Translations under genes and position numbers: made by a program
Shown here: one piece after another, positions 35,921-46,033 of the stretch
Layout: each line of letters opens with the position of its first letter
How positions within the stretch are numbered: position 1 is the stretch's first letter
Notes under the pieces: generated by a model
Told to the model about the DNA's origin: nothing
The model's input: only the letters and a program-made list of their open reading frames with translations
Database searches by the model: none
NCBI GenBank assembly: GCA_910584525.1
Contig: CAJUAT010000002.1
Span: forward strand, 1-64,000
Direction: 5' to 3'
Source of the DNA: an uncultured Muribaculaceae bacterium
GTDB lineage: Bacteria > Bacteroidota > Bacteroidia > Bacteroidales > Muribaculaceae
DNA length: 64,000 bases

Positions 35921-36190
35921 ATGACCATCCAGGAACTTCGCGACAGCCTCCGCGGCGTCGACACGGACACCGCCATATCCCGAATCAGCGACTATATCGC
36001 CGCCCATAACGACGACGATGAGGCCTATCTGCTGCGCGGCATGAAGCATTGGAGCGCGGGACACCGTGCCAAGGCCATCAACGACTATCTCGAGGCCATA
36101 CGCCTCAACCCCGACAGCCGCGCCATACAGGCCCTGCAGGCCGCCAACGATATCCTCGATTACTACAACAAGGACCTGCTCAATCCGTAG
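35921..36190 (+). CDS. Small TPR-like protein
   Basis: An 89-residue soluble protein with about two tetratricopeptide helices pairs (DDDEAYLLRGMKHWSAGHRAKAINDYLEAIRLNPDS). TPRs mediate protein contacts; no partner can be named. It lies 39 bases after murI on the same strand and converges with the next gene, leaving 12 bases between the stops. Similar small TPR proteins near murI are common in Bacteroidales. Confidence 0.8.
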   Translation: MTIQELRDSLRGVDTDTAISRISDYIAAHNDDDEAYLLRGMKHWSAGHRAKAINDYLEAIRLNPDSRAIQALQAANDILDYYNKDLLNP

Positions 36191-36202
36191 GATGCCCCGG
36201 CG

Positions 36203-36640
36203 TCAATGCGTGTCCCAGGGCATGATGGTGCGCGAGGCACGCGGCGCGGTGGGCTCCGTGGCGTAGACATTCCCGAAACCGCGCAACAGGGATATCGACG
36301 CCAGCCGCAGCGGCCGCGACAGCTTCCATCCCTCCGTAATATTCGATACCCACAGGTGCCCCAGCCCCTCAAGACCTCGGGTGCGACGCCGAACCTCCCC
36401 AAGAACCTCTGTCATGTCGCGCAGCTCTCGACTCGTGAATATCATCGGCTGACGTCCCGTCATGTTGAAGGTAACCCTGATTTCATCTCCATAGGTTATG
36501 GGATGCGACGTGCCCGACCCGGAACGTACGCGCCGCTCCTGTACCGAACTCATCACATGCATACCCGTGACATTCTCCGTGACTCGGATATGCAGTCCGC
36601 CACCATAACCCTTGCTCTCTGAATTCATTCTTGTTTCCAT
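36203..36640 (-). CDS. Hypothetical protein
   Basis: A 145-residue protein that I do not recognise. It is basic, without signal peptide or membrane helix, and ends in PWDTH. A frame of similar length exists on the opposite strand (36206-36622). I prefer this one because a TAATTTTG promoter element lies 26 bases before its start and no upstream signal supports the other. ATG 36640 and ATG 36628 (second Met) are both possible starts. Confidence 0.55.
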   Translation of the reverse strand: METRMNSESKGYGGGLHIRVTENVTGMHVMSSVQERRVRSGSGTSHPITYGDEIRVTFNMTGRQPMIFTSRELRDMTEVLGEVRRRTRGLEGLGHLWVSNITEGWKLSRPLRLASISLLRGFGNVYATEPTAPRASRTIMPWDTH

Positions 36641-36665
36641 ATCCTTATCCGTTTAATTTATGATG

Positions 36666-36673
36666 CAAAATTA
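36666..36673 (-). promoter_or_regulatory. Candidate -7 element for the minus-strand hypothetical gene
   Basis: Reads TAATTTTG on the minus strand, 26 bases upstream of the ATG. No matching -33 TTTG is evident. Confidence 0.55.
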
Positions 36674-36804
36674 GGATTCCTCACTGCCGAAGTTTTGCAG
36701 CGCAAGCCTAAAGAATCTTAAAATCTGCCGTCGGGAGCGCCCGGCTGCAATACCTCTTTGCTCCGTTTTAACATTCGGATTTTGACACTGCAACGCCTAA
36801 ACCC

Positions 36805-36835
36805 TTTGCCGATTCGGGAATTTTTAGTAATTTTG
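36805..36835 (+). promoter_or_regulatory. Promoter of tRNA-Leu
   Basis: TTTG (36805-36808), 19-base spacer, TAATTTTG (36828-36835), 30 bases before the tRNA. It is also the only consensus promoter upstream of the purine operon. Confidence 0.8.
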
Positions 36836-36865
36836 CGGTCTAAAAGAGCAGGCACGTTCCTGCAC

Positions 36866-36950
36866 GCAGAAATGGTGAAATGGTAGACACGAGGGACTTA
36901 AAATCCCTTGGCACGGAAGTGCCGTGTGGGTTCGAGTCCCACTTTCTGTA
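36866..36950 (+). tRNA. tRNA-Leu (anticodon UAA)
   Basis: 85-base type II tRNA. Acceptor GCAGAAA/TTTCTGT closes with a G-U pair. The anticodon stem AGGGA/TCCCT encloses CTTAAAA, giving UAA. A long variable arm (GGCACGGAAGTGCC) and the T arm GTGGGTTCGAGTCCCAC are clear. CCA is not encoded. About 155 bases with no convincing gene separate it from the terminator at 37107. Confidence 0.95.
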
Positions 36951-37106
36951 CAATGTTACCTCCGATGATTTGTAAGCAGTACCGACAGCACTACCGAAAG
37001 CTGTACAGACATAATTACCGCGCCAAGTCTCTGAAGAGAGTCGTGTGCTCGTGTGCTTGTGTGCGTGCTGCTGTCGAAGGCATGAATAGCAAGGATTGAC
37101 AAGGCT

Positions 37107-37144
37107 GCGCAGGCGCCCGGACATACCGGGCGCCTGCGCTTTTT
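37107..37144 (+). terminator. Strong intrinsic terminator between tRNA-Leu and purE
   Basis: Perfect 14-bp stem (37107-37120/37126-37139), loop ACATA, then five T. It ends 28 bases before purE with no TAnnTTTG promoter in between, so it may act as an attenuator for the purine operon. Confidence 0.9.
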
Positions 37145-37172
37145 ACTTCAACATAATACTCAGGTTATCAGA

Positions 37173-37640
37173 ATGAAAATTGGAGTGGTAATGGGTTCGA
37201 CATCGGACCTTGGAGTGATGAAAGGAGCTTTTGAAGTGCTCGATGATTTCGGTGTGGAATATGACAAGCGCGTATTCAGCGCGCACCGCACGCCTGCCGA
37301 ACTCGAAGAATGGCTCAGGGACTCGCGGGAGAAAGGCTTCTGCGCCTATATAGCGGGAGCGGGCGGCGCCGCCCATCTTGCCGGTGTGGTGGCAGCTCAT
37401 ACCACCCTCCCCGTGATTGGCGTCCCCATAATGTCGAAGGCTCTTCGCGGCCTCGACTCTCTCCTGGCCATGGCGCAGATGCCCTCCGGAATTCCCGTGG
37501 CAACCGTCGCCATCGACGGCGCCAAGAACGCCGCTCTCCTCGCTATTGAAATACTCGCCGTCACCGACGCCGCCCTCGCCGACAAACTCGCCGACTTCCG
37601 TCAGCGTCAGGCGCAACGAGTGCTCGAATCTCAAATCTGA
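37173..37640 (+). CDS. purE: N5-carboxyaminoimidazole ribonucleotide mutase
   Basis: Moves the carboxyl group of N5-CAIR to give CAIR. The 155-residue protein has the class I signatures VVMGSTSDLGVM, FSAHRTP and IAGAGGAAHLAGVVAA. Class I enzymes need PurK, which is not in this window. It is the first gene of an eleven-gene purine operon; purL begins 6 bases later. A terminator lies just upstream. Confidence 0.95.
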   Translation: MKIGVVMGSTSDLGVMKGAFEVLDDFGVEYDKRVFSAHRTPAELEEWLRDSREKGFCAYIAGAGGAAHLAGVVAAHTTLPVIGVPIMSKALRGLDSLLAMAQMPSGIPVATVAIDGAKNAALLAIEILAVTDAALADKLADFRQRQAQRVLESQI

Positions 37641-37646
37641 CCCCTT

Positions 37647-40600
37647 ATGGCCAACAGAATATTTGTCGAGAAACGTCCCGGTTTCCGCAGCGAGGCCGAC
37701 AGCCTGCGCCGCGAACTCAACACCACCCTCGGCCTTGACATCAAGGACCTGAGGCTCGTAGCCGTTTACGACCTCTTCGGCTTCTCCCCGGAGCTGCTGG
37801 GAAGCACCCGCTACGCCGTATTCGGCGAAAAGGCCACCGACACCGTCAGCGACAGCATCGACACCGAAGGGGTGACATTCCTGGCCGTGGAGCCTCTGCC
37901 CGGCCAGTTCGACCAGCGTGCCGACGCCGCTGCCGCTTGCGTCAGACTAATACAGCCCGGCGCCGACATCGACGTCACTTCCGCACGCATGTATATCTTC
38001 GACCGCCTGCTCTCCCCTGAGGAGCGCGACAAGGTGGCCCGTTATCTCATAAACGCCGTAGAGAACAGGGAGAAAGACCTCTCGCGCCTTGAGCTGCCGG
38101 CCCGCGGCACCGAGACTCCCGTGGAGGTGCTCGACGGCTTCCGCACCCTCGACCGCGATGCCGCCGACGCTTTGCGCAAGAAAATGGGCCTCGCCATGAG
38201 CACCGACGACCTTCTCGAAGCCGTAAGATATTTCACCTCCGAGGAGCGCGACCCCTCCGAAACGGAAATCCGCATCCTCGACACTTACTGGAGCGACCAC
38301 TGCCGCCACACCACCTTCACCACCCGTCTCGACGACATTACCGTGGAGGATGGTCCCGGCGCCGACGATATCCGCGAGGCGCTGAAGCTGTGGAAGGATA
38401 TGCGCCATGAGCTGGGCCGCGACAACAAGCCTCTGCATCTCATGGACCTCGCCACCATCGGCGCCCGCTGGCTCAAGGCCAAAGGAATACTCGATGACCT
38501 CGAGCAAAGCGAGGAAAACAACGCCTGCTCCATATATGTGGATATCGACGTTGACGGCGAGAGCCAGCGGTGGCTCCTGCAGTTCAAGAACGAGACCCAC
38601 AACCATCCCACGGAGATAGAGCCTTTCGGCGGCGCCTCCACCTGTCTCGGCGGCGCCATACGCGACCCGCTGTCGGGACGTGCATATGTATACCAGGCCA
38701 TGCGCGTCACCGGTGCCGGCGACATTTATGCACCCGTCGCCGACACGCTCCCCGGCAAGCTCCCCCAGCGCGTCATCACTCGCGGAGCCGCTCACGGCTA
38801 TTCCAGCTATGGCAACCAGATAGGACTTGCCACGGGGCATGTCCGCGAGATTTATTATCCGGGGTATACCGCCAAACGCCTGGAGGTAGGCGCCGTGGTA
38901 GGTGCCGTACCCGCCGACGCCGTGCGGCGCGAATCGCCAAAGCCCGGCGACGTAGTGCTCATGTTCGGCGGCCGCACAGGACGCGACGGCATAGGCGGCG
39001 CTACCGGCTCTTCAAAAGAACATACCACAGAGTCCCTGACCGTTTGCGGCTCAGAGGTCCAGAAAGGAAACGCTCCCGAGGAGCGTAAGCTCTCACGCCT
39101 TTTCCGCCGTCCCGAAGTGACGCGCCTGATCAAGAAGTCTAACGACTTCGGTGCCGGAGGCGTAAGCGTCGCCATAGGCGAACTTGCCGACGGCCTTGAC
39201 ATATTCCTCGACAATGTCACTGTGAAATACGATGGTCTCAACCCCACCGAGCTCGCCATCAGCGAGAGCCAGGAAAGGATGTCGGCGGTGGTCGAGGCCA
39301 AAGACCGCGAGGAGTTCGAGAGATATTGCCATGAGGAGAACATCGAGGTACGGCATATCGCCAACGTCACCGACACGGGACGCATGCGTCTTTTCCGCCG
39401 TGGCAAGGCCGTGGCCGACATAGCCCGCAGCTTCATCGACTCGGCAGGTGCTCCAAGGTATACCGTGGCGCGAATCGCGGCCATAACGCCGCGCAAGCCT
39501 TTCGCCCGCGATGTGGAGGGTAGCGACCTCAGGGAAAAGATTCTCAACAACCTCGACGATGTCAACGTCACCGACCAGCGCGGTCTGGAAGAGATGTTCG
39601 ACTCCACCATAGGGGCCACCACGGTGCTCATGCCCTACGGTGGCAGACATGCCGCCACGCCCACGCAGGTGTCGCTGCAGAAGCTCCCCGTGGGTGGCCG
39701 GCACACCGACACGGCCTCAATCATGAGCTACGGCTTTGACCCCTACCTTACAGAATGGAGCCCCTACCATGGTGCTGCATGGGCCGTGGTGGATGCCGCA
39801 GCAAAGGCTGTGGCCGCCGGCGCCGATTTTCATCGCCTAAGATATTCCTACCAGGAATATTTCGAGCGCATGCATACCCCCGAATCGTGGGGCAAGCCGC
39901 TGAGCGCACTGCTCGGCGCCCTTAGAATGCAGCATGAGCTCGGCCTCCCCAGCATAGGCGGCAAAGATTCCATGTCGGGAACATTCGGCGACCTCAACGT
40001 ACCCCCGACGCTGATCGCTTTCGCAGTGACCACCCTGAAGGCATCCAAAGCTATCAGTCCCGAATTCAAGGAGCCACTCGACTCTCTGCATCTCATAAGC
40101 CCGCGCATACGTCCCAACGGCATGCCCGACAGCAAGAGCGTCGCCGAGGTATTCGAGAAGGTACACAAGGCCATTCTCGACGGTAAGATACGCGCCGCAT
40201 GGGCCATAGGCCGCGGAGGCGTGGCGGAAGCTGTCGCCAAGATGGCTTTCGGAAACAATATCGGTGCCAACGTATCGCTCCCCGACGATAATATGCTCTT
40301 CGACACCCTGTACGGCTCTATCCTCGTGGAGACTTCCGACAGCACCCTCCTCGACATAGAGGAAGCCACATTCATAGGTACCACCACCGTTGAGGAAGAG
40401 ATAAGCCTCAACGGCGAGAAGTTCGGCATCGCCGAGCTCAGGGAGCGTAACCGTCGCCGTTTCGCCACGGTCTTCCCCGACCGTACCGATGTCAGGGGTG
40501 AGGCTCCGGCAGCCGGCAGCGCAGGAAAGAATGCCCCGGAATATCCCGGCGAAGCTGTGGAACATCCGCTGGTATTCCTCCCCGTGTTCCCCGGCACCAA

Positions 40601-41363
40601 CTGCGACTACGACATGGCCGCCGCCTTCGAGCGTGAAGGCGCCGAGACAGTCACCTCCGTATTCCGCAACCTCACTGCCGAGGATGTGGAGTCGAGCTGT
40701 CGCGAGATGGCCGAAAACATTGACCGCTGCAACATCCTGGCCCTGAGCGGAGGCTTCTCCGCCGCCGACGAGCCCGACGGCTCCGGCAAATTCATCGCCG
40801 CCGTGCTCCTCAACCCGTTGGTAAAAGAGGCAATACAGCGGCTCATCGACCGCAAAGGACTCATAATAGGCATCTGCAACGGCTTCCAGGCTCTGGTGAA
40901 ATCAGGCCTGCTGCCCGACGGCAAGATAGGATGCCTTTCGGAGGAGTCGCCGACACTCGCCCGCAACGACATCAACAGACACATCTCGCAGATTGCCGCC
41001 ACACGTGTGGGCACTACCGCCAGCCCTTGGCTCAAAGGTTTCAATACCGGCGACATCCACAAGATTGCCATGAGCCATGGCGAAGGTCGATTCACTATTA
41101 GCAAAGACCTCGCCGCCCGTCTCTTCGACAATGGCCAGGTAGCCTTCCAGTACGCCGACATCGAGGGGAATCCTACCATGAACTCCCCCGAGAACCCCAA
41201 CGGCTCCGTATGCGCCATAGAAGGAATCATCAGCCCCGACGGACTGATTCTCGGCAAGATGGGCCACTCCGAACGTTACGCCGACGGCCTCATGATCAAC
41301 GTCCCCGGCGATAAGTCACAGAACCTCTTCCGCAATGCCGTAAACTACTTCCGCAAGAAATAA
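37647..41363 (+). CDS. purL: Phosphoribosylformylglycinamidine synthase, single-chain
   Basis: Converts FGAR and glutamine to FGAM. At 1238 residues it is the long form with synthetase and glutaminase in one chain, so PurS and PurQ are not needed. Visible are the ATP-site ETHNHPTEIEPFGGASTCLGG, the SHCRHTTF-like SDHCRHTTFTT segment, a second AIRS-like half, and a C-terminal class I glutaminase (FPGTNCDYDMA; nucleophile Cys in IGICNGFQAL). It lies between purE and purC with tight spacing on the 5' side. Confidence 0.96.
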   Translation: MANRIFVEKRPGFRSEADSLRRELNTTLGLDIKDLRLVAVYDLFGFSPELLGSTRYAVFGEKATDTVSDSIDTEGVTFLAVEPLPGQFDQRADAAAACVRLIQPGADIDVTSARMYIFDRLLSPEERDKVARYLINAVENREKDLSRLELPARGTETPVEVLDGFRTLDRDAADALRKKMGLAMSTDDLLEAVRYFTSEERDPSETEIRILDTYWSDHCRHTTFTTRLDDITVEDGPGADDIREALKLWKDMRHELGRDNKPLHLMDLATIGARWLKAKGILDDLEQSEENNACSIYVDIDVDGESQRWLLQFKNETHNHPTEIEPFGGASTCLGGAIRDPLSGRAYVYQAMRVTGAGDIYAPVADTLPGKLPQRVITRGAAHGYSSYGNQIGLATGHVREIYYPGYTAKRLEVGAVVGAVPADAVRRESPKPGDVVLMFGGRTGRDGIGGATGSSKEHTTESLTVCGSEVQKGNAPEERKLSRLFRRPEVTRLIKKSNDFGAGGVSVAIGELADGLDIFLDNVTVKYDGLNPTELAISESQERMSAVVEAKDREEFERYCHEENIEVRHIANVTDTGRMRLFRRGKAVADIARSFIDSAGAPRYTVARIAAITPRKPFARDVEGSDLREKILNNLDDVNVTDQRGLEEMFDSTIGATTVLMPYGGRHAATPTQVSLQKLPVGGRHTDTASIMSYGFDPYLTEWSPYHGAAWAVVDAAAKAVAAGADFHRLRYSYQEYFERMHTPESWGKPLSALLGALRMQHELGLPSIGGKDSMSGTFGDLNVPPTLIAFAVTTLKASKAISPEFKEPLDSLHLISPRIRPNGMPDSKSVAEVFEKVHKAILDGKIRAAWAIGRGGVAEAVAKMAFGNNIGANVSLPDDNMLFDTLYGSILVETSDSTLLDIEEATFIGTTTVEEEISLNGEKFGIAELRERNRRRFATVFPDRTDVRGEAPAAGSAGKNAPEYPGEAVEHPLVFLPVFPGTNCDYDMAAAFEREGAETVTSVFRNLTAEDVESSCREMAENIDRCNILALSGGFSAADEPDGSGKFIAAVLLNPLVKEAIQRLIDRKGLIIGICNGFQALVKSGLLPDGKIGCLSEESPTLARNDINRHISQIAATRVGTTASPWLKGFNTGDIHKIAMSHGEGRFTISKDLAARLFDNGQVAFQYADIEGNPTMNSPENPNGSVCAIEGIISPDGLILGKMGHSERYADGLMINVPGDKSQNLFRNAVNYFRKK

Positions 41364-41421
41364 TCCCCGGCATTCAGCTCCTCATCAGAATAAAAAAAAC
41401 TAAAAAAACAAGCATAAGAAA

Positions 41422-42135
41422 ATGGAAAAGAAAGAGATGCTCTACGAAGGCAAAGCCAAGCAGGTATATGCCACCGACAACGATGACCTGGTAATCATCC
41501 ACTACAAGGACGATGCCACGGCCTTCAACAATCTGAAGCACGCCACCATCGGTTCGAAGGGTGTACTCAACAACGAGATCACGACCATTATCTTCAACAA
41601 GCTGAAGGAGGCCGGCATACCCACGCACTATGTGGAGACTCTCAACGACCGCGACCAGCTGTGCCGCAAGGTAAGCATCGTGCCGCTGGAAGTGATAGTA
41701 CGCAACGTGATAGCAGGCTCTATGGCCAAGCGTCTGGGCATAGAGGAAGGCACCCCCGCCCCCAACACCATCTTCGAGATATGCTACAAGGATGATGCCC
41801 TCGGCGACCCGCTGATCAACGACCACCACGCCGTGGCTCTCGGCGCCGCCACCTACGATGAGCTCAATACCATCTACGACCTCACCGGACGCATCAACGA
41901 GCTCCTCAAGGACATCTTTGCAAAAATCAACATCCGCCTCGTCGACTTCAAGATAGAGTTCGGCAAGACCTCCGACGGCGAGATTGTGCTTGCCGACGAG
42001 ATAAGCCCCGACACCTGCCGTCTCTGGGACAGGGACACCAACGAGAAGCTCGACAAGGACCGTTTCCGTCGCGACCTCGGCAACGTGATTGGCGCCTACC
42101 GCGAGATTGACGCCCGCCTTAACAGCATCAAATAA
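41422..42135 (+). CDS. purC: Phosphoribosylaminoimidazole-succinocarboxamide synthase
   Basis: ATP-dependent ligation of aspartate to CAIR. The 237-residue protein shows [28 protein letters not shown] and VDFKIEFG, followed by [14 protein letters not shown], all in the short (SAICAR-type) family layout. The 58-base gap after purL is A-rich near the start and shows no promoter. purM follows 25 bases later. Confidence 0.96.
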   Translation: MEKKEMLYEGKAKQVYATDNDDLVIIHYKDDATAFNNLKHATIGSKGVLNNEITTIIFNKLKEAGIPTHYVETLNDRDQLCRKVSIVPLEVIVRNVIAGSMAKRLGIEEGTPAPNTIFEICYKDDALGDPLINDHHAVALGAATYDELNTIYDLTGRINELLKDIFAKINIRLVDFKIEFGKTSDGEIVLADEISPDTCRLWDRDTNEKLDKDRFRRDLGNVIGAYREIDARLNSIK

Positions 42136-42160
42136 AGCTTAAGTAACAGTTATACTTATC

Positions 42161-43186
42161 ATGGCAGAACATTATGAAGCCTCGGGCGTAAACTTGGAGG
42201 CGGGCTATGAGGTGGTGAGCCGCATCAAGAAGCATGTGGCGTCAACCACCCGCAAGGGATGCATGGGAGGCATAGGAGCCTTCGGCGGCATGTTCGACCT
42301 CGGAGCTCTCGGCATGAAGCATCCGGTGCTCGTAAGCGGCACCGACGGCGTGGGCACCAAGCTCAAGCTGGCCTTCGAGATGGGTATCCACGACACGGTG
42401 GGCATCGACGCTGTGGCCATGTGCGTCAACGACGTCCTCGCCCAGGGTGCCGAACCTCTGATATTCCTCGACTATGTGGCCGTAGGCAAGAATGAGCCTG
42501 CCGTCGTGGAGGCCATAGTCGCCGGCGTCGCCGACGGATGCCGCCAGGCCGGATGCGCACTCGTCGGCGGAGAAACTGCCGAAATGCCCGGCATGTACGA
42601 CCCCGACGAATACGACATTGCCGGTTTCACTGTCGGCGCCGTTGAAAAAGACAACCTCATCGACGGCTCTCTTGTAGCCGAGAACGATGTCCTCATAGGC
42701 ATCCCTTCCACCGGCGTCCACTCCAACGGATTCTCGCTCGTGCGCAAGATTGTCAGAGATGCTGCCCTCGACCTGCACAGCATATATCCCGAACTGGGTC
42801 ACAAGCCGCTCGGCGAAGTGCTCCTCACTCCCACAAGGATATATGTCAAACCGGTCCTCGAACTTCTGGGCAAAGTGTCGGTGCACGGCGTGGCCCATAT
42901 CACCGGCGGCGGTTTCGACGAGAATATACCCCGCATACTCCCCGACGGCCTGGCCGCAAGCATCAAGGAAGGCTCCTGGCAGATCCTGCCCGTGTTCCAG
43001 TTCCTTGAAAAACATGGCAACATACCCCACCGCGAGATGTTCAACATCTTCAACATGGGTATCGGTATGGTCATAGCCGTATCCGATGCGGATGCCCCCG
43101 CGGCTCTCGCCTCGCTTCAGGAGTCGGGCCTCAAGCCTTCCATTATCGGAAAGGTCGTGCCCGGTAAAGGTGTTTCCATTTCTTAA
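42161..43186 (+). CDS. purM: Phosphoribosylformylglycinamidine cyclo-ligase
   Basis: Closes the imidazole ring of AIR from FGAM. The 341-residue protein carries [14 protein letters not shown], the [19 protein letters not shown] segment ([15 protein letters not shown]) and [11 protein letters not shown], followed by [12 protein letters not shown] and the [13 protein letters not shown] motif. Family length is normal. It precedes purH by 25 bases. Confidence 0.96.
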   Translation: MAEHYEASGVNLEAGYEVVSRIKKHVASTTRKGCMGGIGAFGGMFDLGALGMKHPVLVSGTDGVGTKLKLAFEMGIHDTVGIDAVAMCVNDVLAQGAEPLIFLDYVAVGKNEPAVVEAIVAGVADGCRQAGCALVGGETAEMPGMYDPDEYDIAGFTVGAVEKDNLIDGSLVAENDVLIGIPSTGVHSNGFSLVRKIVRDAALDLHSIYPELGHKPLGEVLLTPTRIYVKPVLELLGKVSVHGVAHITGGGFDENIPRILPDGLAASIKEGSWQILPVFQFLEKHGNIPHREMFNIFNMGIGMVIAVSDADAPAALASLQESGLKPSIIGKVVPGKGVSIS

Positions 43187-43211
43187 AATATACAAAACTA
43201 AAACAGAAAAG

Positions 43212-44741
43212 ATGCGCGCATTATTCAGCGTAAGCGATAAAAGAGGATTAGTAGACTTTGCCCGCGGGCTGTCGGCCTGCGGCTGGGAAATCATAGCCAC
43301 AGGCGGCACACAGAAGCTTCTCGAAGAGAGCGGCGTGAAGACCACCGGCATATCGGAAGTCACCGGTTTCCCGGAGATATGCGGAGGTCGTGTCAAGACC
43401 CTTCATCCCCGTGTTCACGGAGGTCTCTTGGGACGCCGCGACAACGAAGGCGACATGCAGCAGCTCAAGGAGAACGGCATCGAGACCATCGAGATGGTAT
43501 GCGTCAACCTCTACCCTTTCGAGGCTACGGTTGCCAAACCCGACTGCACCCTTGAGGATGCCGTGGAACATATCGACATAGGCGGCCCGTCGATGCTTCG
43601 CAGCGCCGCCAAGAACTTCAACGCCGTCACCGTGGTCTGCGACCCTGACGACTACTCAAAGGTGCTCGACGAGATACGCGCCGACGGCAACACGTCCCTG
43701 GAAACACGCCTCACCCTCTCCGCAAAGGCTTACACCCACACCGCCATATACGACAGCCATATCGCCGAATATATGCGTCGTCAGGCCAACCTTCCCGAGA
43801 AGCTGTTCCTCAACTTCGACCTCGTTCAGCCGCTGCGCTACGGCGAGAACCCCCACCAGCAGGCCAAGTTCTACAAGGAGGCCGAGCCGGGCACCTATTC
43901 CGTGGCCGGCGCCCGTCAGATACAGGGCAAGGAGCTGAGCTACAACAACATCCAGGACGCCAACGCCGCCCTGGAGATTGTGAGCGAGTTCACAGAGCCC
44001 TTCTGCGTAGGTCTCAAGCACATGAATCCCTGCGGGGCAGCCGTCGGCAAGGATGCCGCCGAGGCGTGGCAAAGAGCTTATGAGGCCGACAAGGTAAGCA
44101 TTTACGGCGGTATCGTGGCCTTCAACCGCGAGGTTACCCTCGACATCGCCAAGGCTCTAAAACCCATATTCCTCGAAATCGTGATGGCACCCTCCTTCAG
44201 CGCAGAGGCCCTCGAGCTGCTGGCTACCAAGAAGAACCTCCGCGTGCTCGTGATCGACATGTCGGCGCCGCGTTGCAAACGCCCCAAATATACGGGGGTC
44301 ACCGGCGGCCTTCTCGTACAGGATGCCGATACGGAATGTGTGGAGGTCACCACCGACATGTGCGTGACCGACCGCAAACCCTCGGCTCAGGAACTCGCCG
44401 ACATAAACTTCGGCTGGAAGATTGTGAAGCATGTCAAGAGCAACGCCATAGTAGTGGTGAAGGATGGAGCCACTCTGGGAGTGGGCGCCGGACAGATGAA
44501 CCGTGTGGGATCGGCCGGCATAGCCCTCGAGGAGGCCAAGGCTGCCGGCGCCGTCTCCGGCCTCGTGCTCGCCTCCGACGGATTCCTCCCCTTCGACGAT
44601 ACCGTTGACCAGGCTGCGCAGTATGGCGTCAGCGCCATTGTTCAGCCCGGCGGTTCCATTCGCGACAACGACTCCATCGTCAAGGCCAATGAGAAGGGTA
44701 TCGCCATGATGTTCACAGGCATGCGCCATTTCAAACACTGA
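43212..44741 (+). CDS. purH: Bifunctional AICAR formyltransferase/IMP cyclohydrolase
   Basis: Last two steps to IMP, using 10-formyl-THF. The 509-residue protein has an N-terminal MGS-like cyclohydrolase (FSVSDKRGLVDFARGL; ATGGTQKLLEESG; VKTLHPRVHGGLL) and a C-terminal formyltransferase (LRYGENPHQQA; the catalytic Lys-His in GLKHMNPCGAA; PSAQELADINF). The frame is open to 43086 inside purM, but ATG 43212 is the family start. folD, three genes on, supplies formyl-THF. Confidence 0.96.
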   Translation: MRALFSVSDKRGLVDFARGLSACGWEIIATGGTQKLLEESGVKTTGISEVTGFPEICGGRVKTLHPRVHGGLLGRRDNEGDMQQLKENGIETIEMVCVNLYPFEATVAKPDCTLEDAVEHIDIGGPSMLRSAAKNFNAVTVVCDPDDYSKVLDEIRADGNTSLETRLTLSAKAYTHTAIYDSHIAEYMRRQANLPEKLFLNFDLVQPLRYGENPHQQAKFYKEAEPGTYSVAGARQIQGKELSYNNIQDANAALEIVSEFTEPFCVGLKHMNPCGAAVGKDAAEAWQRAYEADKVSIYGGIVAFNREVTLDIAKALKPIFLEIVMAPSFSAEALELLATKKNLRVLVIDMSAPRCKRPKYTGVTGGLLVQDADTECVEVTTDMCVTDRKPSAQELADINFGWKIVKHVKSNAIVVVKDGATLGVGAGQMNRVGSAGIALEEAKAAGAVSGLVLASDGFLPFDDTVDQAAQYGVSAIVQPGGSIRDNDSIVKANEKGIAMMFTGMRHFKH

Positions 44742-44753
44742 TTTTCGTAACCT

Positions 44754-46016
44754 ATGTATAATGTACTGGTAATAGGAAGCGGAGGCCGGGAGCACGCCAT
44801 AGTGGAGGCGCTTCGGCACTCGCCGTCGGTGGAGCGGGTATACTGCGCCCCCGGCAACGCCGGCATCAACACCCAGGCCACTCCCGTGGAGATTCCCGTC
44901 GACGACATCGACGCTTTGGCGCGTTTCGCCACCGACACATCCATCAACCTCACGGTGGTGGGTCCCGAGGTACCGCTGTCGATGGGCATCGTCGACGAGT
45001 TCCTTCGCCGCGGCCTGCGCATCTTCGGCCCCACGAAAAGCGCCGCACGCATAGAGTCGAGCAAAGCTTTCGCCAAGGAACTCATGGCACGCCACGGCAT
45101 ACCCACGGCAGCCTCCCGCACCTTCGACGACTTCGTCCAGGCTCTCGCCTATGTCAAGGCTGGTCCGGAGCGGTCGGTGATCAAATACGACGGTCTTGCC
45201 GCCGGCAAGGGTGTGGTGGTGGCCGCAAACCATGCCGAAGCCGAGGAGGCCCTCAGAAGCATGCTCCTCGACGATGAGTTCGGAAAGGGGAAGGTGGTCG
45301 TGGAGGAATTCCTCGACGGTCCCGAGTTCTCCTTCATGTGTCTTGTGAACGGCACCAAGGTATATCCGCTGGCAGTGGCCCGCGACCATAAACGCGCCTA
45401 CGACAACGACGAAGGCCCCAACACGGGCGGCATGGGAGCCTATTCACCCGTGCCTTTCGTCACCGAAGAGATACGGCAGACCGCCCTCGACACCATCATG
45501 CGCCCCGTGGCAAAGGCTATGGCCGACGAAGGAATTCCCTTCACCGGTGTCCTTTACGGAGGCCTTATCCTCAACAATGGCGTGCCGAAGGTCATTGAGT
45601 TCAACGCCCGCTTCGGCGACCCCGAGACGGAGGTGGTGCTCCCGCGCATGAAGTCAGACTTCTGCAAGGTTCTCGACGCCGTCATCGACGGCAAGGACAC
45701 CGATATAGAATGGAATCCCGACACATTCCTCGGCATAGTGCTGGCCGCCGAAGGTTATCCCGGCTCCTACGCCAAAGGGATAGTCCTCAACGGCATAGAC
45801 TCAATCGAAGGGAATGTGCACCATATGGGCACAGCTGTCGTGGATGGCTCTCTTGTAAGCAAGGGAGGCCGCGTCATGATGGTGGGCGCACATGCTCCCT
45901 CTCTCTCCGAAGCCCGTGACAAGGCCCTCAGAGATGCCCGCAATATTCTCAAACAGAGTCCCGGTCTTTTCTGCCGCTCCGACATAGGCGCCAAAGAAAC
46001 TACCGTTAACAACTGA
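44754..46016 (+). CDS. purD: Phosphoribosylamine--glycine ligase
   Basis: ATP-grasp ligase making GAR. The 420-residue protein shows VIGSGGREHAI, the APGNAGI segment, ATP-grasp motifs DGLAAGKGVVVA and NTGGMGAYSPVPF, and FNARFGDPETEVVLPR. It begins 12 bases after purH. Length is typical. Confidence 0.96.
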   Translation: MYNVLVIGSGGREHAIVEALRHSPSVERVYCAPGNAGINTQATPVEIPVDDIDALARFATDTSINLTVVGPEVPLSMGIVDEFLRRGLRIFGPTKSAARIESSKAFAKELMARHGIPTAASRTFDDFVQALAYVKAGPERSVIKYDGLAAGKGVVVAANHAEAEEALRSMLLDDEFGKGKVVVEEFLDGPEFSFMCLVNGTKVYPLAVARDHKRAYDNDEGPNTGGMGAYSPVPFVTEEIRQTALDTIMRPVAKAMADEGIPFTGVLYGGLILNNGVPKVIEFNARFGDPETEVVLPRMKSDFCKVLDAVIDGKDTDIEWNPDTFLGIVLAAEGYPGSYAKGIVLNGIDSIEGNVHHMGTAVVDGSLVSKGGRVMMVGAHAPSLSEARDKALRDARNILKQSPGLFCRSDIGAKETTVNN

Positions 46017-46033
46017 ACATCGACGGAAAGCAT

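Noticed and set aside
36206..36622. 138-residue + strand frame opposite the hypothetical gene
   Set aside because: No upstream promoter. The minus-strand frame has a TAATTTTG element 26 bases before its start.
36953..37099. 48-residue frame after tRNA-Leu
   Set aside because: It overlaps the presumed tRNA transcript tail, is of odd composition (Tyr/Arg-rich), and lacks its own promoter or any recognised motif.
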